Source of the DNA: Spongiibacter thalassae
GTDB lineage: Bacteria; Pseudomonadota; Gammaproteobacteria; Pseudomonadales; Spongiibacteraceae
Direction of reading: 5' to 3'
NCBI RefSeq assembly: GCF_012272835.1
Contig: NZ_JAAWWK010000002.1
Span: forward strand, 401,451-465,450
DNA: 64,000 bases
The translations under genes were made by a program, and so were the position numbers. Under the pieces are notes generated by a model that did not search any database, was not told the DNA's origin, and worked only from the letters and a program-made list of their open reading frames with translations. Shown piece after piece: positions 46,180-54,160 of the stretch. The stretch's first letter is position 1. Every line of letters begins with the position of its first letter.

Positions 46180-46605
46180 ATGAGTATATGGCAACAACAC
46201 ACCGACATCGGCGCGGCCAACGCGATGATGCGCAATACCATCGGTGAGACACTGGGAATTACGGTTGATGAAATTGGCGACGACTATCTGCGTGCCAGTA
46301 TGCCGGTGGATACGCGTACCCATCAGCCCATGGGCATTCTCCACGGCGGCGCATCGGTGGTGCTGGCAGAGTCGGTGGGCAGCATGGCGTCGAATATGGT
46401 GTGTGCAAAGGGCAAGGCGGCGGTGGGGCTTGATGTTAACGCCAATCACCTGTGCAAGGTCAGAACGGGCCGCGTTCATGCCACTGCGCGCCCGGTACAC
46501 CTCGGACGCACCACCCATGTCTGGGATATTCGGCTGTGCGATGACCACGGTAAGGAAGTGTGTATTTCACGCTTGACCATGGCGGTGATTGATTTCGAGT
46601 TATAA
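46180..46605 (+). CDS. Hotdog-fold acyl-CoA thioesterase (PaaI/YdiI-like)
   Basis: 141 residues. The block MGILHGGASVVLAESVGSMAS is the signature of the MenI/YdiI group of 4-hydroxybenzoyl-CoA-type thioesterases, including the catalytic Glu in LAES. Further family sequence: AVGLDVNANHLCKVRTGRVHA and THVWDIRLCDDHGKEVCISRL. Start is the ATG after GGAGTGACTCA; the frame extends 22 codons upstream but this part is not family-like. Length matches YdiI (about 136). Likely role: releasing CoA from aromatic or acyl-CoA esters. Confidence 0.88.
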   Translation: MSIWQQHTDIGAANAMMRNTIGETLGITVDEIGDDYLRASMPVDTRTHQPMGILHGGASVVLAESVGSMASNMVCAKGKAAVGLDVNANHLCKVRTGRVHATARPVHLGRTTHVWDIRLCDDHGKEVCISRLTMAVIDFEL

Positions 46606-46641
46606 TCGCGGGTTTTCTGCCAGTGTTAGTGAAAGCCACCC

Positions 46642-47322
46642 ATGACCCCTGAACGCTACGCGCGGCTGCGCGCGGTGCTGGACCGCCGCCAGCCGGACCT
46701 GACCATTATTACCGACAATGTCCACAAGGGGCGCAATCTGTCGGCGATTGTTCGCACCGCCGACGCGGCGGGCATAGCCGAAATGCACGCGGTCATTGAC
46801 GACAAGGACTATAAGGCCTTTCGCGGCACCGCGATGGGCTCCCACAGCTGGGTTGATGTGCAGCGTCACCCGAATATCACCACCCTTATTCAGCAACAAC
46901 AGGCCGCGGGCTATCAGGTTCTGGCGGCCCATCTCGATGCTGACTCGGTGGATTATCGCCAACCCGACTACACTCGACCAACAGCGGTGCTGCTGGGGGC
47001 GGAAAAGCGCGGCGTCAGCGCCGAGGCCTGTGCCCTGGCGGACGCCCATATCACTATTCCCATGATGGGTATGGTGCAGTCCTACAATGTGTCTGTGGCA
47101 GCGGGGATTATTCTTTCCGAGGCCCAGCGCCAGAGGGCTGAGGCGGGTATGTATGACCAGCCGCGGCTGGCCCCGGCGGTGTATCAGCGCATTCTGTTTG
47201 AGTGGGCCCACCCCCATATTCGTGATTTCTGCCAGGAGCGGGGACTGGAGTATCCCGCCCTGGGCGAGGATGGTGAAATTGTCGATGCCCCGGCCTGGTA
47301 TCAACGGGTTCGAGAGGGCTGA
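46642..47322 (+). CDS. trmH: tRNA (guanosine(18)-2'-O)-methyltransferase
   Basis: SPOUT enzyme methylating G18 in the tRNA D-loop. 226 residues, closely following E. coli TrmH/SpoU in layout: ERYARLRAVLDRRQPDLTII, HKGRNLSAIVRTADAAGI, and the knot motifs VLLGAEKRGVSAEACALADA and IPMMGMVQSYNVSVAAGIIL, with a C-terminal extension ending AWYQRVREG. It starts 36 bases after the thioesterase and may share its transcript. Confidence 0.95.
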   Translation: MTPERYARLRAVLDRRQPDLTIITDNVHKGRNLSAIVRTADAAGIAEMHAVIDDKDYKAFRGTAMGSHSWVDVQRHPNITTLIQQQQAAGYQVLAAHLDADSVDYRQPDYTRPTAVLLGAEKRGVSAEACALADAHITIPMMGMVQSYNVSVAAGIILSEAQRQRAEAGMYDQPRLAPAVYQRILFEWAHPHIRDFCQERGLEYPALGEDGEIVDAPAWYQRVREG

Positions 47323-47394
47323 TTCACCTATCTGGATGATGTGCCCCGCGCCGCCGACCTGCCATAGTCTGCCGATAATAACGGAGAGCATACT

Positions 47395-48537
47395 ATGGCC
47401 AATACGGGGCAGTCGCCGCACGATGCGGTGATGAATGGGGAAATCTGGGCAGAGTTCTGCGATCAGCTCAAGGCAGCGGGGGAGACGATTCTGCGCGCCG
47501 ATGCACCGAATGATCCGCTGCATCGAGCGGAGGGCTGGCGCTATTTGACCCGCCTCAGTCGAATTGCTCTCGATATGTTTATGGAGTGCAGCGACCGGGA
47601 TTTTCCGTCGTTTTACCGTCCCTCCCACGAAACCGCCAAGATCGGTGCCGACAACCCCGACAACCTGTATCAGCGGGCGGAAATCAACGGCTGTAATGAC
47701 TATGTTATTCGCGGTGAGCGCGGCAGTGTCCCCTATCTTGGTTTTATCGCGATTGCGGGTGGCTATGAAGAAGCCGATGGCAATATGCGTTCGGTGGCGG
47801 CCCTCGATACCCATACCGGCTTGCAGGTAGAGGACGACGGCGGCATCGTTATTCACCTGTCTCGGGAGCCCAAGCCGGGCAATTGGCTGCGCCTCAGCGA
47901 CGACACGGTGGCGGTATTGGTGCGCCAGACCTTTCTCGATCGCGGCACCGAGCGCGCCGCACAGCTGACAATTTCCCGCAGCGACAATGACGGTAGCCCG
48001 CCTCAGCCCCTGTGCACCGAGAAGCTGGCGTTGGCCCTGCGTAGCAGCGCGGCCTTTGTGCAGGGCACCGCCGGCCTGTTTGCCGACTGGGCAGCTCAGT
48101 TCAAGCAGCAACCCAACACCCTGCCTGCAGCGGACCAGGCCTACTGCCAAAAGCTGGGTGGCGACCCCAATATTTACTACTACCACGGCTATTTCTGTCT
48201 GGAGGAGGATGAAGCGCTGTTGGTCGAGGTGGACGATATTCCCCCCTGCGACAACTGGAATCTGCAAGTAAATAATTACTGGATGGAGTCGCTGGATTAT
48301 CGCTACAGCCCGATTCATCTCAACAAGCACATGGCTCACTACACCCCGCAGGGGGGCGTACTCATTGTGATAGCCGACGGTGGCAGCAGTTTGCCCAACA
48401 GCCTCGATACCTGCAGGCACCGCGAGGGCACCCTGGCTTTTCGCTGGATCGGTGCGCAGCGCATTGTCGACCCCCGCTGCCGCGTGGTTAAAAAAGCAGA
48501 ATTACATACTTTGAAGGAGGCTGTACATGGCGGATAA
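47395..48537 (+). CDS. DUF1214-domain protein
   Basis: 380 residues, no signal peptide. The C-terminal part contains the DUF1214-type block NWNLQVNNYWMESLDYRYSP followed by HLNKHMAHYTPQGGVLIVIA and RIVDPRCRVVKKAEL. The family has no established enzyme activity, though it is often encoded near lipid or steroid catabolism genes. GGAG lies before the ATG. The last 11 bases overlap the sulfotransferase start, implying coupled translation and a joint function. Confidence 0.7.
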   Translation: MANTGQSPHDAVMNGEIWAEFCDQLKAAGETILRADAPNDPLHRAEGWRYLTRLSRIALDMFMECSDRDFPSFYRPSHETAKIGADNPDNLYQRAEINGCNDYVIRGERGSVPYLGFIAIAGGYEEADGNMRSVAALDTHTGLQVEDDGGIVIHLSREPKPGNWLRLSDDTVAVLVRQTFLDRGTERAAQLTISRSDNDGSPPQPLCTEKLALALRSSAAFVQGTAGLFADWAAQFKQQPNTLPAADQAYCQKLGGDPNIYYYHGYFCLEEDEALLVEVDDIPPCDNWNLQVNNYWMESLDYRYSPIHLNKHMAHYTPQGGVLIVIADGGSSLPNSLDTCRHREGTLAFRWIGAQRIVDPRCRVVKKAELHTLKEAVHGG

Positions 48538-49729
48538 ATTCGGCGCTGAACCCTCGGTTAATGACCTGCCGTCGGTGGAGTTAAGCGTGGCGGGATTGCT
48601 TGCCAGAGCGGCTGCCCTGGAGGGGCTGGACGACTTTGGCGACGACAGCTTTCGCACTCCCTTTGCGGTGTTGGTAGACGCGCTGAACAATGAGGCTGGA
48701 CTCAATGCGGTGGGACGTTATACCCAGTACGAACGGCTGCTTAATATCCTGCGCAATCGCCTGAGGGTGGAAGCGTGGATCAAGCGCTACCCGGACATCC
48801 TCGATGAGGTGATCGCACCGCCAGTGGTGATTATTGGTCTGCAACGTACGGGTTCGACTTACTTTCATCGCATTCTGGCCAGCGACAAACGGTTTTACGC
48901 ACCCCTGTGGTACGAGGTGCGCAACCCGGCGCCGCCAATGGATTGGGACTTTGTCAGCAAAGATCCGCGTATTACCTCCGCCGAGGCGGAGGTTGCCGCC
49001 ATGCTGGAGGCCAACCCCGAATTGGCGGCGATTCACCCTATGGACCCGGTGGCGGCGGACGAAGACATCATGCTGCTGGAGCATAGTTTTTACAGTACTA
49101 TTCCCGATGCCTTTTGCAATGTACCAAGCTATGGTCAGTGGAATGACGAGCAGGATAATACCCCCGCTTATCAATATTTGAAGCGGTTGCTGCAATGCCT
49201 GCAATGGCAAAAGCGTCGTAGCGGGCAGCAGGCCGAGCGCTGGTTGCTGAAAACCCCCCATCATTTGCACCACATTGCGACCCTGCTCGATGTTTTCCCC
49301 GGCGCGAAGATTATTCAGACCCACCGGGACCCGCTGCAAACCATCCCCTCTGCGGCGAGCATGAACTACAACCTGTGGATTATGGGCAGCGATGAGGTCG
49401 ACCCGACGGTGGTCGGCGCCCAATGGGCGCAGAAGTACGCGCGGGGAACATTGCACACCCTGGCAACCCGCGATGCCCAGCCCGAGGCCTTTTTGGATGT
49501 GTGGTATCAGGACACGGTGGCAGACCCCTCCGACAGCGTCGCCAGGGTCTACGACTTTATCGGCATGACACTCACCGATACGGCCATAGCGGCCATGGAA
49601 AAACACCGGGAAGACAACCGCCGTGAGGCGCGGCCGGGTCACCACTATACCCTGGAGCAGTTCGGTTACAGCGAGGCCAAGCTAAAGCAGCAGTTCGCCG
49701 AATATCGTCGCCGCTATATCGAAGAATGA
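48527..49729 (+). CDS. Sulfotransferase family protein
   Basis: 400 residues. The PAPS 5'-phosphosulfate loop is visible as VVIIGLQRTGSTYFHRIL near residue 100, and the 3'-phosphate region as GAKIIQTHRDPLQTIPS, both typical of the bacterial Sulfotransfer_3 group. It would move sulfate from PAPS to a hydroxyl acceptor; the acceptor is unknown, a lipid or sterol-like compound being a guess from the neighbours. AAGGAGG precedes the ATG inside the DUF1214 gene. The genes that make PAPS (cysC, sat) lie just downstream past a LysR gene. Confidence 0.85.
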   Translation: MADKFGAEPSVNDLPSVELSVAGLLARAAALEGLDDFGDDSFRTPFAVLVDALNNEAGLNAVGRYTQYERLLNILRNRLRVEAWIKRYPDILDEVIAPPVVIIGLQRTGSTYFHRILASDKRFYAPLWYEVRNPAPPMDWDFVSKDPRITSAEAEVAAMLEANPELAAIHPMDPVAADEDIMLLEHSFYSTIPDAFCNVPSYGQWNDEQDNTPAYQYLKRLLQCLQWQKRRSGQQAERWLLKTPHHLHHIATLLDVFPGAKIIQTHRDPLQTIPSAASMNYNLWIMGSDEVDPTVVGAQWAQKYARGTLHTLATRDAQPEAFLDVWYQDTVADPSDSVARVYDFIGMTLTDTAIAAMEKHREDNRREARPGHHYTLEQFGYSEAKLKQQFAEYRRRYIEE

Positions 49730-50616
49730 GCCGGCGGTAGCTGGCGTCGGCACAGCTCGATCCAGTAGTCCACCGCGGGTTTGCTGTGGCGTATCCGCGG
49801 CAGGGCAAAATAGAAGCGCCGCTTCATATCCCGCTTGGCCAGCTTTAACGGCACCAGGTTGCCATTGCGAATATCGTTGTGCAGTACCACCTGCGACAGG
49901 CAGCCAATGCCCAGGCCGGATTCCACCGCGCTTTTAATCGCCTCATTGTGGCGAAACTCCCGGTAAATAGTGATTTCCGGTAGCAGCTCTGCCAGTGCGC
50001 GATCAAAGGTATGTCGGGCACCGGAATCCGGTTCCCGCAGGATCCAGCGGGCGCTTTTTATCTCGCGGTTACCCAGTACCTTCTTTTTCGCCAAGGGGTG
50101 GTCAGCACTGCAAAACACCACCAGCTCGTCGTCCATCCACGGAATCAATTCGAGGTCGCGGTGTTGCACCTCTCTTTCGATCATGCCCACGTCCACCTCG
50201 TAGTTGAGCACCTTGTGTACAACCTCCGGGGTGTTGGCCGTATTCAGGTCTACATCGGCTTCCGGGTAGGCTTGCAGGTAATCCGCCAGATAGCGCACGA
50301 CCAGATGATTGCCAATGGTAAAGCTCGCGCCCACTTTCAAGTGCCCCAGGTCGCCATGGCGGAGCAGGGTGTGTTCAAACTGTTCGCAGTGGGTCATCAG
50401 GGTTTCCGCCTCCTTGCGCAGGCTGTGGCCGACCGGGTTCAGCTTGAGTTTATTGCCCTGGCGTTCAAACAGCGACACGCCGTAATTGCGCTCAAAGGTC
50501 TGCAAGGCCGCGCTTGCGGCGGACTGGGACAGGTTTAATTCCGCCGCAGCACGGGACACATTCTCGTGGCGGGCAATGGCGAGAAAGATACGCAGTTGCC
50601 TAAGGGTGTAGTTCAC
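49714..50616 (-). CDS. LysR-family regulator divergent from cysC (YeiE-like)
   Basis: 300 residues. HTH in the first 60 residues (VSRAAAELNLSQSAASAALQ), then an effector domain with GHLKVGASFTIGNHLVVRYLAD and REPDSGARHTFDRALAELLPE, a pattern seen in YeiE and CbbR/CysB-like members; YeiE senses sulfite in enterobacteria. It overlaps the convergent sulfotransferase by 16 bases and is divergent from cysC-sat. A T-N11-A dyad sits 65 bases upstream of the predicted cysC start site, so control of sulfate activation is likely. Confidence 0.87.
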   Translation of the reverse strand: MNYTLRQLRIFLAIARHENVSRAAAELNLSQSAASAALQTFERNYGVSLFERQGNKLKLNPVGHSLRKEAETLMTHCEQFEHTLLRHGDLGHLKVGASFTIGNHLVVRYLADYLQAYPEADVDLNTANTPEVVHKVLNYEVDVGMIEREVQHRDLELIPWMDDELVVFCSADHPLAKKKVLGNREIKSARWILREPDSGARHTFDRALAELLPEITIYREFRHNEAIKSAVESGLGIGCLSQVVLHNDIRNGNLVPLKLAKRDMKRRFYFALPRIRHSKPAVDYWIELCRRQLPPAHSSI

Positions 50617-50661
50617 AGTGTTGTCCTCTGCATTGAGCGCCTGGCGTCGAGCATACAGTTA

Positions 50662-50682
50662 AGTATCGATTTTTTAAATACT
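50662..50682. promoter_or_regulatory. Candidate LysR operator (T-N11-A) upstream of cysC
   Basis: AGTAT, 11 bases, ATACT: a 5-base perfect dyad whose inner bases give T-N11-A. Centre at 50672, between the divergent LysR gene and cysC. Confidence 0.6.
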
Positions 50683-50701
50683 GAGTATAGTAATAACCCG
50701 T

Positions 50702-50730
50702 TTTACTTGTGGCGTGCGGGGCCGTATTAT
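50702..50730 (+). promoter_or_regulatory. Predicted sigma-70 promoter of cysC-sat
   Basis: -35 TTTACT, 17-base spacer, -10 TATTAT, start expected near 50737. The -10 is flanked by GGGGCC / GGCCCC, a further possible binding site or hairpin. Confidence 0.5.
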
Positions 50731-50819
50731 GGCCCCGCTTTGCCGTCTTGGGCTCGTTTAAATCGGGTGAATGGGCGGCCGGGGTGTCGCAAGTTCAGGT
50801 TTTTATTCGGGAGATCAAC

Positions 50820-51431
50820 ATGACAGAAGTCAAAGCAACAAACGTGTATTGGCACGACGGCGAAGTAAGCCGCGAAGACCGCAATAAACTGCTTAAGCAA
50901 AAGGGCGCCACACTGTGGTTCACCGGCCTGTCGGGCAGCGGTAAAAGCACCGTTGCCGTGGCGCTGGAAAAGGCTCTGATGGAGAAAGGCCACCTGTGCT
51001 ACCGTCTGGACGGCGACAATATCCGTCTGGGCATCAACAAAAATCTGGGCTTCAGTGCTGAAGACCGCACCGAAAACATCCGCCGTATCGGCGAAATCTC
51101 CAAGCTGTTTGTCGATACCGGCGTTATCGTATTGTCCAGCTTTGTCAGCCCCTACCGCGCCGACCGTGATCTGGTTCGCGAACTTCACGACGAGGGTGGC
51201 ATGGACTTTATCGAAGTACACGTCGATGTGCCGCTGTCGGTTGCCGAAGAACGTGACCCCAAAGGTCTGTACAAGAAAGCCCGTGCCGGAGAAATCAAGA
51301 ACTTCACCGGTATCGACGATCCCTATGAAGCGCCGCTGAAGCCCGAAATCGTGCTGAACAGCCATGAGCAGAGTCTGGAAGAAGAAGTTGAAATTCTGCT
51401 TAATTCCCTGGCTGAGCGCGGCATTATTTAA
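50820..51431 (+). CDS. cysC: Adenylylsulfate (APS) kinase
   Basis: Makes PAPS from APS and ATP. 203 residues. P-loop [30 protein letters not shown], the active-site Ser in [12 protein letters not shown] and the lid [19 protein letters not shown]. Start at the ATG after GGGAGATCAAC. It is followed by sat, 131 bases away, so the pair makes PAPS from sulfate. The nearby sulfotransferase gives an obvious use for PAPS besides assimilatory reduction. Confidence 0.96.
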   Translation: MTEVKATNVYWHDGEVSREDRNKLLKQKGATLWFTGLSGSGKSTVAVALEKALMEKGHLCYRLDGDNIRLGINKNLGFSAEDRTENIRRIGEISKLFVDTGVIVLSSFVSPYRADRDLVRELHDEGGMDFIEVHVDVPLSVAEERDPKGLYKKARAGEIKNFTGIDDPYEAPLKPEIVLNSHEQSLEEEVEILLNSLAERGII

Positions 51432-51562
51432 ATTGGCGAGACGCTGAGCGGGAGGGGGGAGACGCCAGTTCGGCCTCCGCTCCCTTCGCGTAAAACGCCG
51501 AAATTTTGAATATGTGCTTTTATTAGCACCTGTTGAATATACGTAAGCTACGGAGTATAGCG

Positions 51563-52750
51563 ATGATCAAGCCACATGGCGCCAGCGAACTGAACCCACT
51601 GTTCGTTTACGATACTGAAAAACACCACGCACTGAATGCCGAGGCAGAAACACTGCCTTCAATTACCGTCAGCTCTGCTGCAGCGGCTAACGCTGTTATG
51701 CTGGGTGCGGGCTACTTCACTCCGCTCAAGGGCTACATGAACCTGGCCGACTCACTGAGTGTTGCGGAAAAACTGCACACCGCCGATGGCCTGTTCTGGC
51801 CCGTGCCAGTAGTTAATCTGCTGCCAGACGCCCAGGGCGTTGAAGCGGGTGCCCGCATTGCTCTGCGCGACCCCAATGTTGAAGGCAACCCGGTCCTGGC
51901 GATTATGGACGTTGAAGCGGTGGAAACCGTTACCGACGCGCAAATCGACTTTATGGCAGAGAACATCTTCGGCACGCTGGACGGTGAACACCCCGGTGTG
52001 AAAACCTTCAAGGCACTGGGCAATGTACTGTTGTCCGGGCCGATTCAGGTGCTGAATTTCTCCTACTTCCAGACCGATTTCCCCGATACCTTCCGCACCG
52101 CGGTAGAGATTCGCAACGAAATTGCCGAGCGTGGCTGGGAAAAAGTGGTTGCCTTCCAGACCCGTAACCCCATGCATCGCGCCCACGAAGAACTGTGCCG
52201 CATGGCAATGGAAGACCTGGGCACCGACGGCATTCTGATTCACATGCTGCTGGGCAAACTGAAGGCCGGTGATATTCCTGCTCATGTACGCGATGCTGCC
52301 ATTCGTAAAATGGTCGATGTGTACTTCCCGAAAAACACCGTGATGATTACCGGCTACGGTTTCGACATGCTGTACGCGGGTCCCCGTGAAGCAGTACTGC
52401 ACGCAGTTTTCCGTCAGAACTGTGGTTGTACCCACCTGATTGTTGGCCGCGACCACGCCGGTGTAGGCGACTATTACGGCGGTTTCGATGCCCAGACCAT
52501 CTTCGACGAGAAAGTGCCCGAAGGCGCTCTGGAAATCGACATCTACCGCGCCGACCACACCGCCTACTCGAAAAAACTCAACAAGGTGGTGATGATGCGC
52601 GATGCGCCGGATCATGCCAAAGAGGACTTCGTATTGCTGTCAGGCACCAAGGTACGTGAAATGCTGGGCAATGGCATAGCGCCGCCGCCCGAGTTCTCAC
52701 GCCCGGAAGTGGCTCAGATTCTGATGGATTACTATCAGATCGAAGGCTGA
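51563..52750 (+). CDS. sat: ATP sulfurylase, homo-oligomeric Sat type
   Basis: Activates sulfate with ATP to APS. 395 residues. Signature motifs VAFQTRNPMHRAHEELC and HLIVGRDHAGVGDYYG are intact, along with LSGTKVREMLGNGIAPP near the C terminus. This is the single-subunit Sat, not the CysDN heterodimer common in enterobacteria and pseudomonads. Start is the ATG after GGAGTATAGCG. A terminator follows 35 bases after the stop. Confidence 0.96.
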   Translation: MIKPHGASELNPLFVYDTEKHHALNAEAETLPSITVSSAAAANAVMLGAGYFTPLKGYMNLADSLSVAEKLHTADGLFWPVPVVNLLPDAQGVEAGARIALRDPNVEGNPVLAIMDVEAVETVTDAQIDFMAENIFGTLDGEHPGVKTFKALGNVLLSGPIQVLNFSYFQTDFPDTFRTAVEIRNEIAERGWEKVVAFQTRNPMHRAHEELCRMAMEDLGTDGILIHMLLGKLKAGDIPAHVRDAAIRKMVDVYFPKNTVMITGYGFDMLYAGPREAVLHAVFRQNCGCTHLIVGRDHAGVGDYYGGFDAQTIFDEKVPEGALEIDIYRADHTAYSKKLNKVVMMRDAPDHAKEDFVLLSGTKVREMLGNGIAPPPEFSRPEVAQILMDYYQIEG

Positions 52751-52784
52751 TTCTCGCGGCCCAGTGGGGCCGTGACGGAACATG

Positions 52785-52821
52785 AAAAACCGAGGCTCCT
52801 GTGGGGTCTCGGTTTTTTTTT
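52785..52821 (+). terminator. Rho-independent terminator after sat
   Basis: Stem AAAACCGAG / CTCGGTTTT (outer part) with a partly paired inner loop, followed by a run of nine T. Confidence 0.85.
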
Positions 52822-52827
52822 GGCAGA

Positions 52828-52862
52828 AAAACGCGAGATGCAAAACGCGAGATGCAAGACGT
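52828..52862 (+). repeat. Five degenerate 7-base repeats (RARAYGY)
   Basis: Successive heptads AAAACGC, GAGATGC, AAAACGC, GAGATGC, AAGACGT; the first four form two identical 14-base units. The consensus matches the heptad TAGACGC read on the opposite strand of the array at 52944-53068 in all but the first position. Confidence 0.7.
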
Positions 52863-52943
52863 AAAAGCGGCCCCAGTGGACTTAAAAAATATAGAAAATG
52901 CAGAGAATTTGCTTGACTGCGATATTGCTAAAACCAAGCATTT

Positions 52944-53068
52944 TCTAGCGTCTAGCGTCTAGCGTCTAGCGTCTAGCGTCTAGCGTCTAGCGTCTAGCGT
53001 CTAGCGTCTAGCGTCTAGCGTCTAGCGTCTAGCGTCTAGCGTCTAGCGTCTAGCGTCTAGCGTCTAGC
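52944..53068. repeat. Tandem array of 17.9 copies of TCTAGCG
   Basis: Seventeen exact copies of TCTAGCG (52944-53062) plus a six-base partial copy. Because 7 and 3 share no factor and the unit contains TAG on both strands, every reading frame in both directions meets a stop within 21 bases. The stop codon of the convergent hydrolase gene lies in the last copy. There is no spacer sequence, so it is not CRISPR. Confidence 0.97.
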
Positions 53069-54059
53069 CCCCCAACGCCTGCAAGAACTGACGCTGTGCG
53101 GCGGCGGATTCCCTTGGGCGTTCAATCATCGGCATATGCCCGGTGTCTTCCATGATGATGCATTCGTTACGGGGGATAGCAGTGCGCAGTTTTTCGGTGC
53201 AGCTGACGTCGATCAATCGGTCGTGTTTACCCCAGATAATCAAAGTCGGTACGCTGATATTTGCCAGTTGGTCTTCCAGGGGGGCGGCTTCCAGTTCCTT
53301 GGTAAGTCCTTCAAAAATGCTCTGGTGAAGCGCCTCGCGCTGCTTGGCTTTGCTGTACATCAGTTTTTTGATTGGCATGGGTATCTTGCGCGGTTGATGC
53401 ACAACGAAGGTCATCAGTGCATCGAGGTCTTCCATGGTGGATATGCTCAACAGGTTTTTACCCTGTTCCACGCCCAGCTCCAGTTCGCTTTTGTTACTGC
53501 CGCTGACACCGGCGTTATTGAACAGGGTGATGGTATGGAGTTGTTCGGGAAAGCTCAGGGCATAGCGCAGAGTGATCATTCCCCCCATCGAGTTGCCTGT
53601 CAGGTGGCAGCGGTTGATCCCTAATGCCCGAATAAAGGCATTCAGGCGCTCGGCCTGGGCCTGGGTGTGATAGCTCAGGGCGGGGTCGGCGGTGTTGTCG
53701 CCAAAGCCGGGCAGGTCGGGACAAATAATATAGTAGTCTTTGATGAGGTTGCGGGCGTACAGGGGCCAGTTGTCCTTGTTGGCGCCAAAGCCGTGAACCA
53801 GTACCATGGTTTCGCCGTCGGGGTTGCCCCCTTCGAGGTAGGGCCAGTCAATGCCGTCCACACTGATTGTGCGGGAGGTCAGGCCGCACTGTGAGTAAAG
53901 CATACGCTGAAGCAGGCCAGCGATCTGGAGGGGAAACAGGCGGTAGAGTAGCACCGGCACCACGATGCAGGTCATCACAATCAGTATTAGCACATTCATA
54001 AACACGTCGTTGCTTTCCTTGGGTTTTCGATAAAGGTTAATCAAATCAGGGTAGGGCAT
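53064..54059 (-). CDS. Alpha/beta hydrolase
   Basis: 331 residues. An N-terminal membrane helix (NVLILIVMTCIVVPVLLY) suggests an inner-membrane anchor. The hydrolase core shows MVLVHGFGANKDNW (oxyanion region), nucleophile Ser in LTGNSMGGMITLRYA, Asp in LIIWGKHDRLID and His in MEDTGHMPMIERP. It resembles lipases and esterases of the 2-hydroxymuconate-hydrolase branch. An alternative start is the ATG at 53999, just before the helix. Its TAG stop is supplied by the tandem 7-base array. It is probably the last gene of the TetR-receptor-esterase operon. Confidence 0.87.
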   Translation of the reverse strand: MPYPDLINLYRKPKESNDVFMNVLILIVMTCIVVPVLLYRLFPLQIAGLLQRMLYSQCGLTSRTISVDGIDWPYLEGGNPDGETMVLVHGFGANKDNWPLYARNLIKDYYIICPDLPGFGDNTADPALSYHTQAQAERLNAFIRALGINRCHLTGNSMGGMITLRYALSFPEQLHTITLFNNAGVSGSNKSELELGVEQGKNLLSISTMEDLDALMTFVVHQPRKIPMPIKKLMYSKAKQREALHQSIFEGLTKELEAAPLEDQLANISVPTLIIWGKHDRLIDVSCTEKLRTAIPRNECIIMEDTGHMPMIERPRESAAAQRQFLQALGG

Positions 54060-54160
54060 TGCCTTGTATCCCTGTGGTGTGCCCTTTGGTGGGCCTCCTG
54101 CTGAGCACTTTCTTTGTTACGTACTCTTTGTAACGTAAGCCTCCGCCATTGTGCCAGCCT

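Larger units (their letters stand above)
52751..53063. other. Intergenic region between sat and the convergent hydrolase
   Basis: No gene. It holds the sat terminator, five degenerate 7-base repeats (52828-52862), an AT-rich spacer of about 80 bases and most of a long 7-base tandem array that runs into the hydrolase stop codon. Confidence 0.7.

Noticed and set aside
46600-48420. 606-codon open frame on the minus strand
   Set aside because: It lies across trmH and the DUF1214 gene, both well supported on the plus strand; its translation is His/Gly/Arg-rich without any recognisable fold.
51446-51482. Possible hairpin GAGCGGGAGG / CCTCCGCTC between cysC and sat
   Set aside because: It needs a bulge and has no T run or conserved riboswitch core; too weak to call.
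52944-53068. CRISPR array
   Set aside because: The repeats are 7 bases long and contiguous with no spacers, and no cas gene is present.
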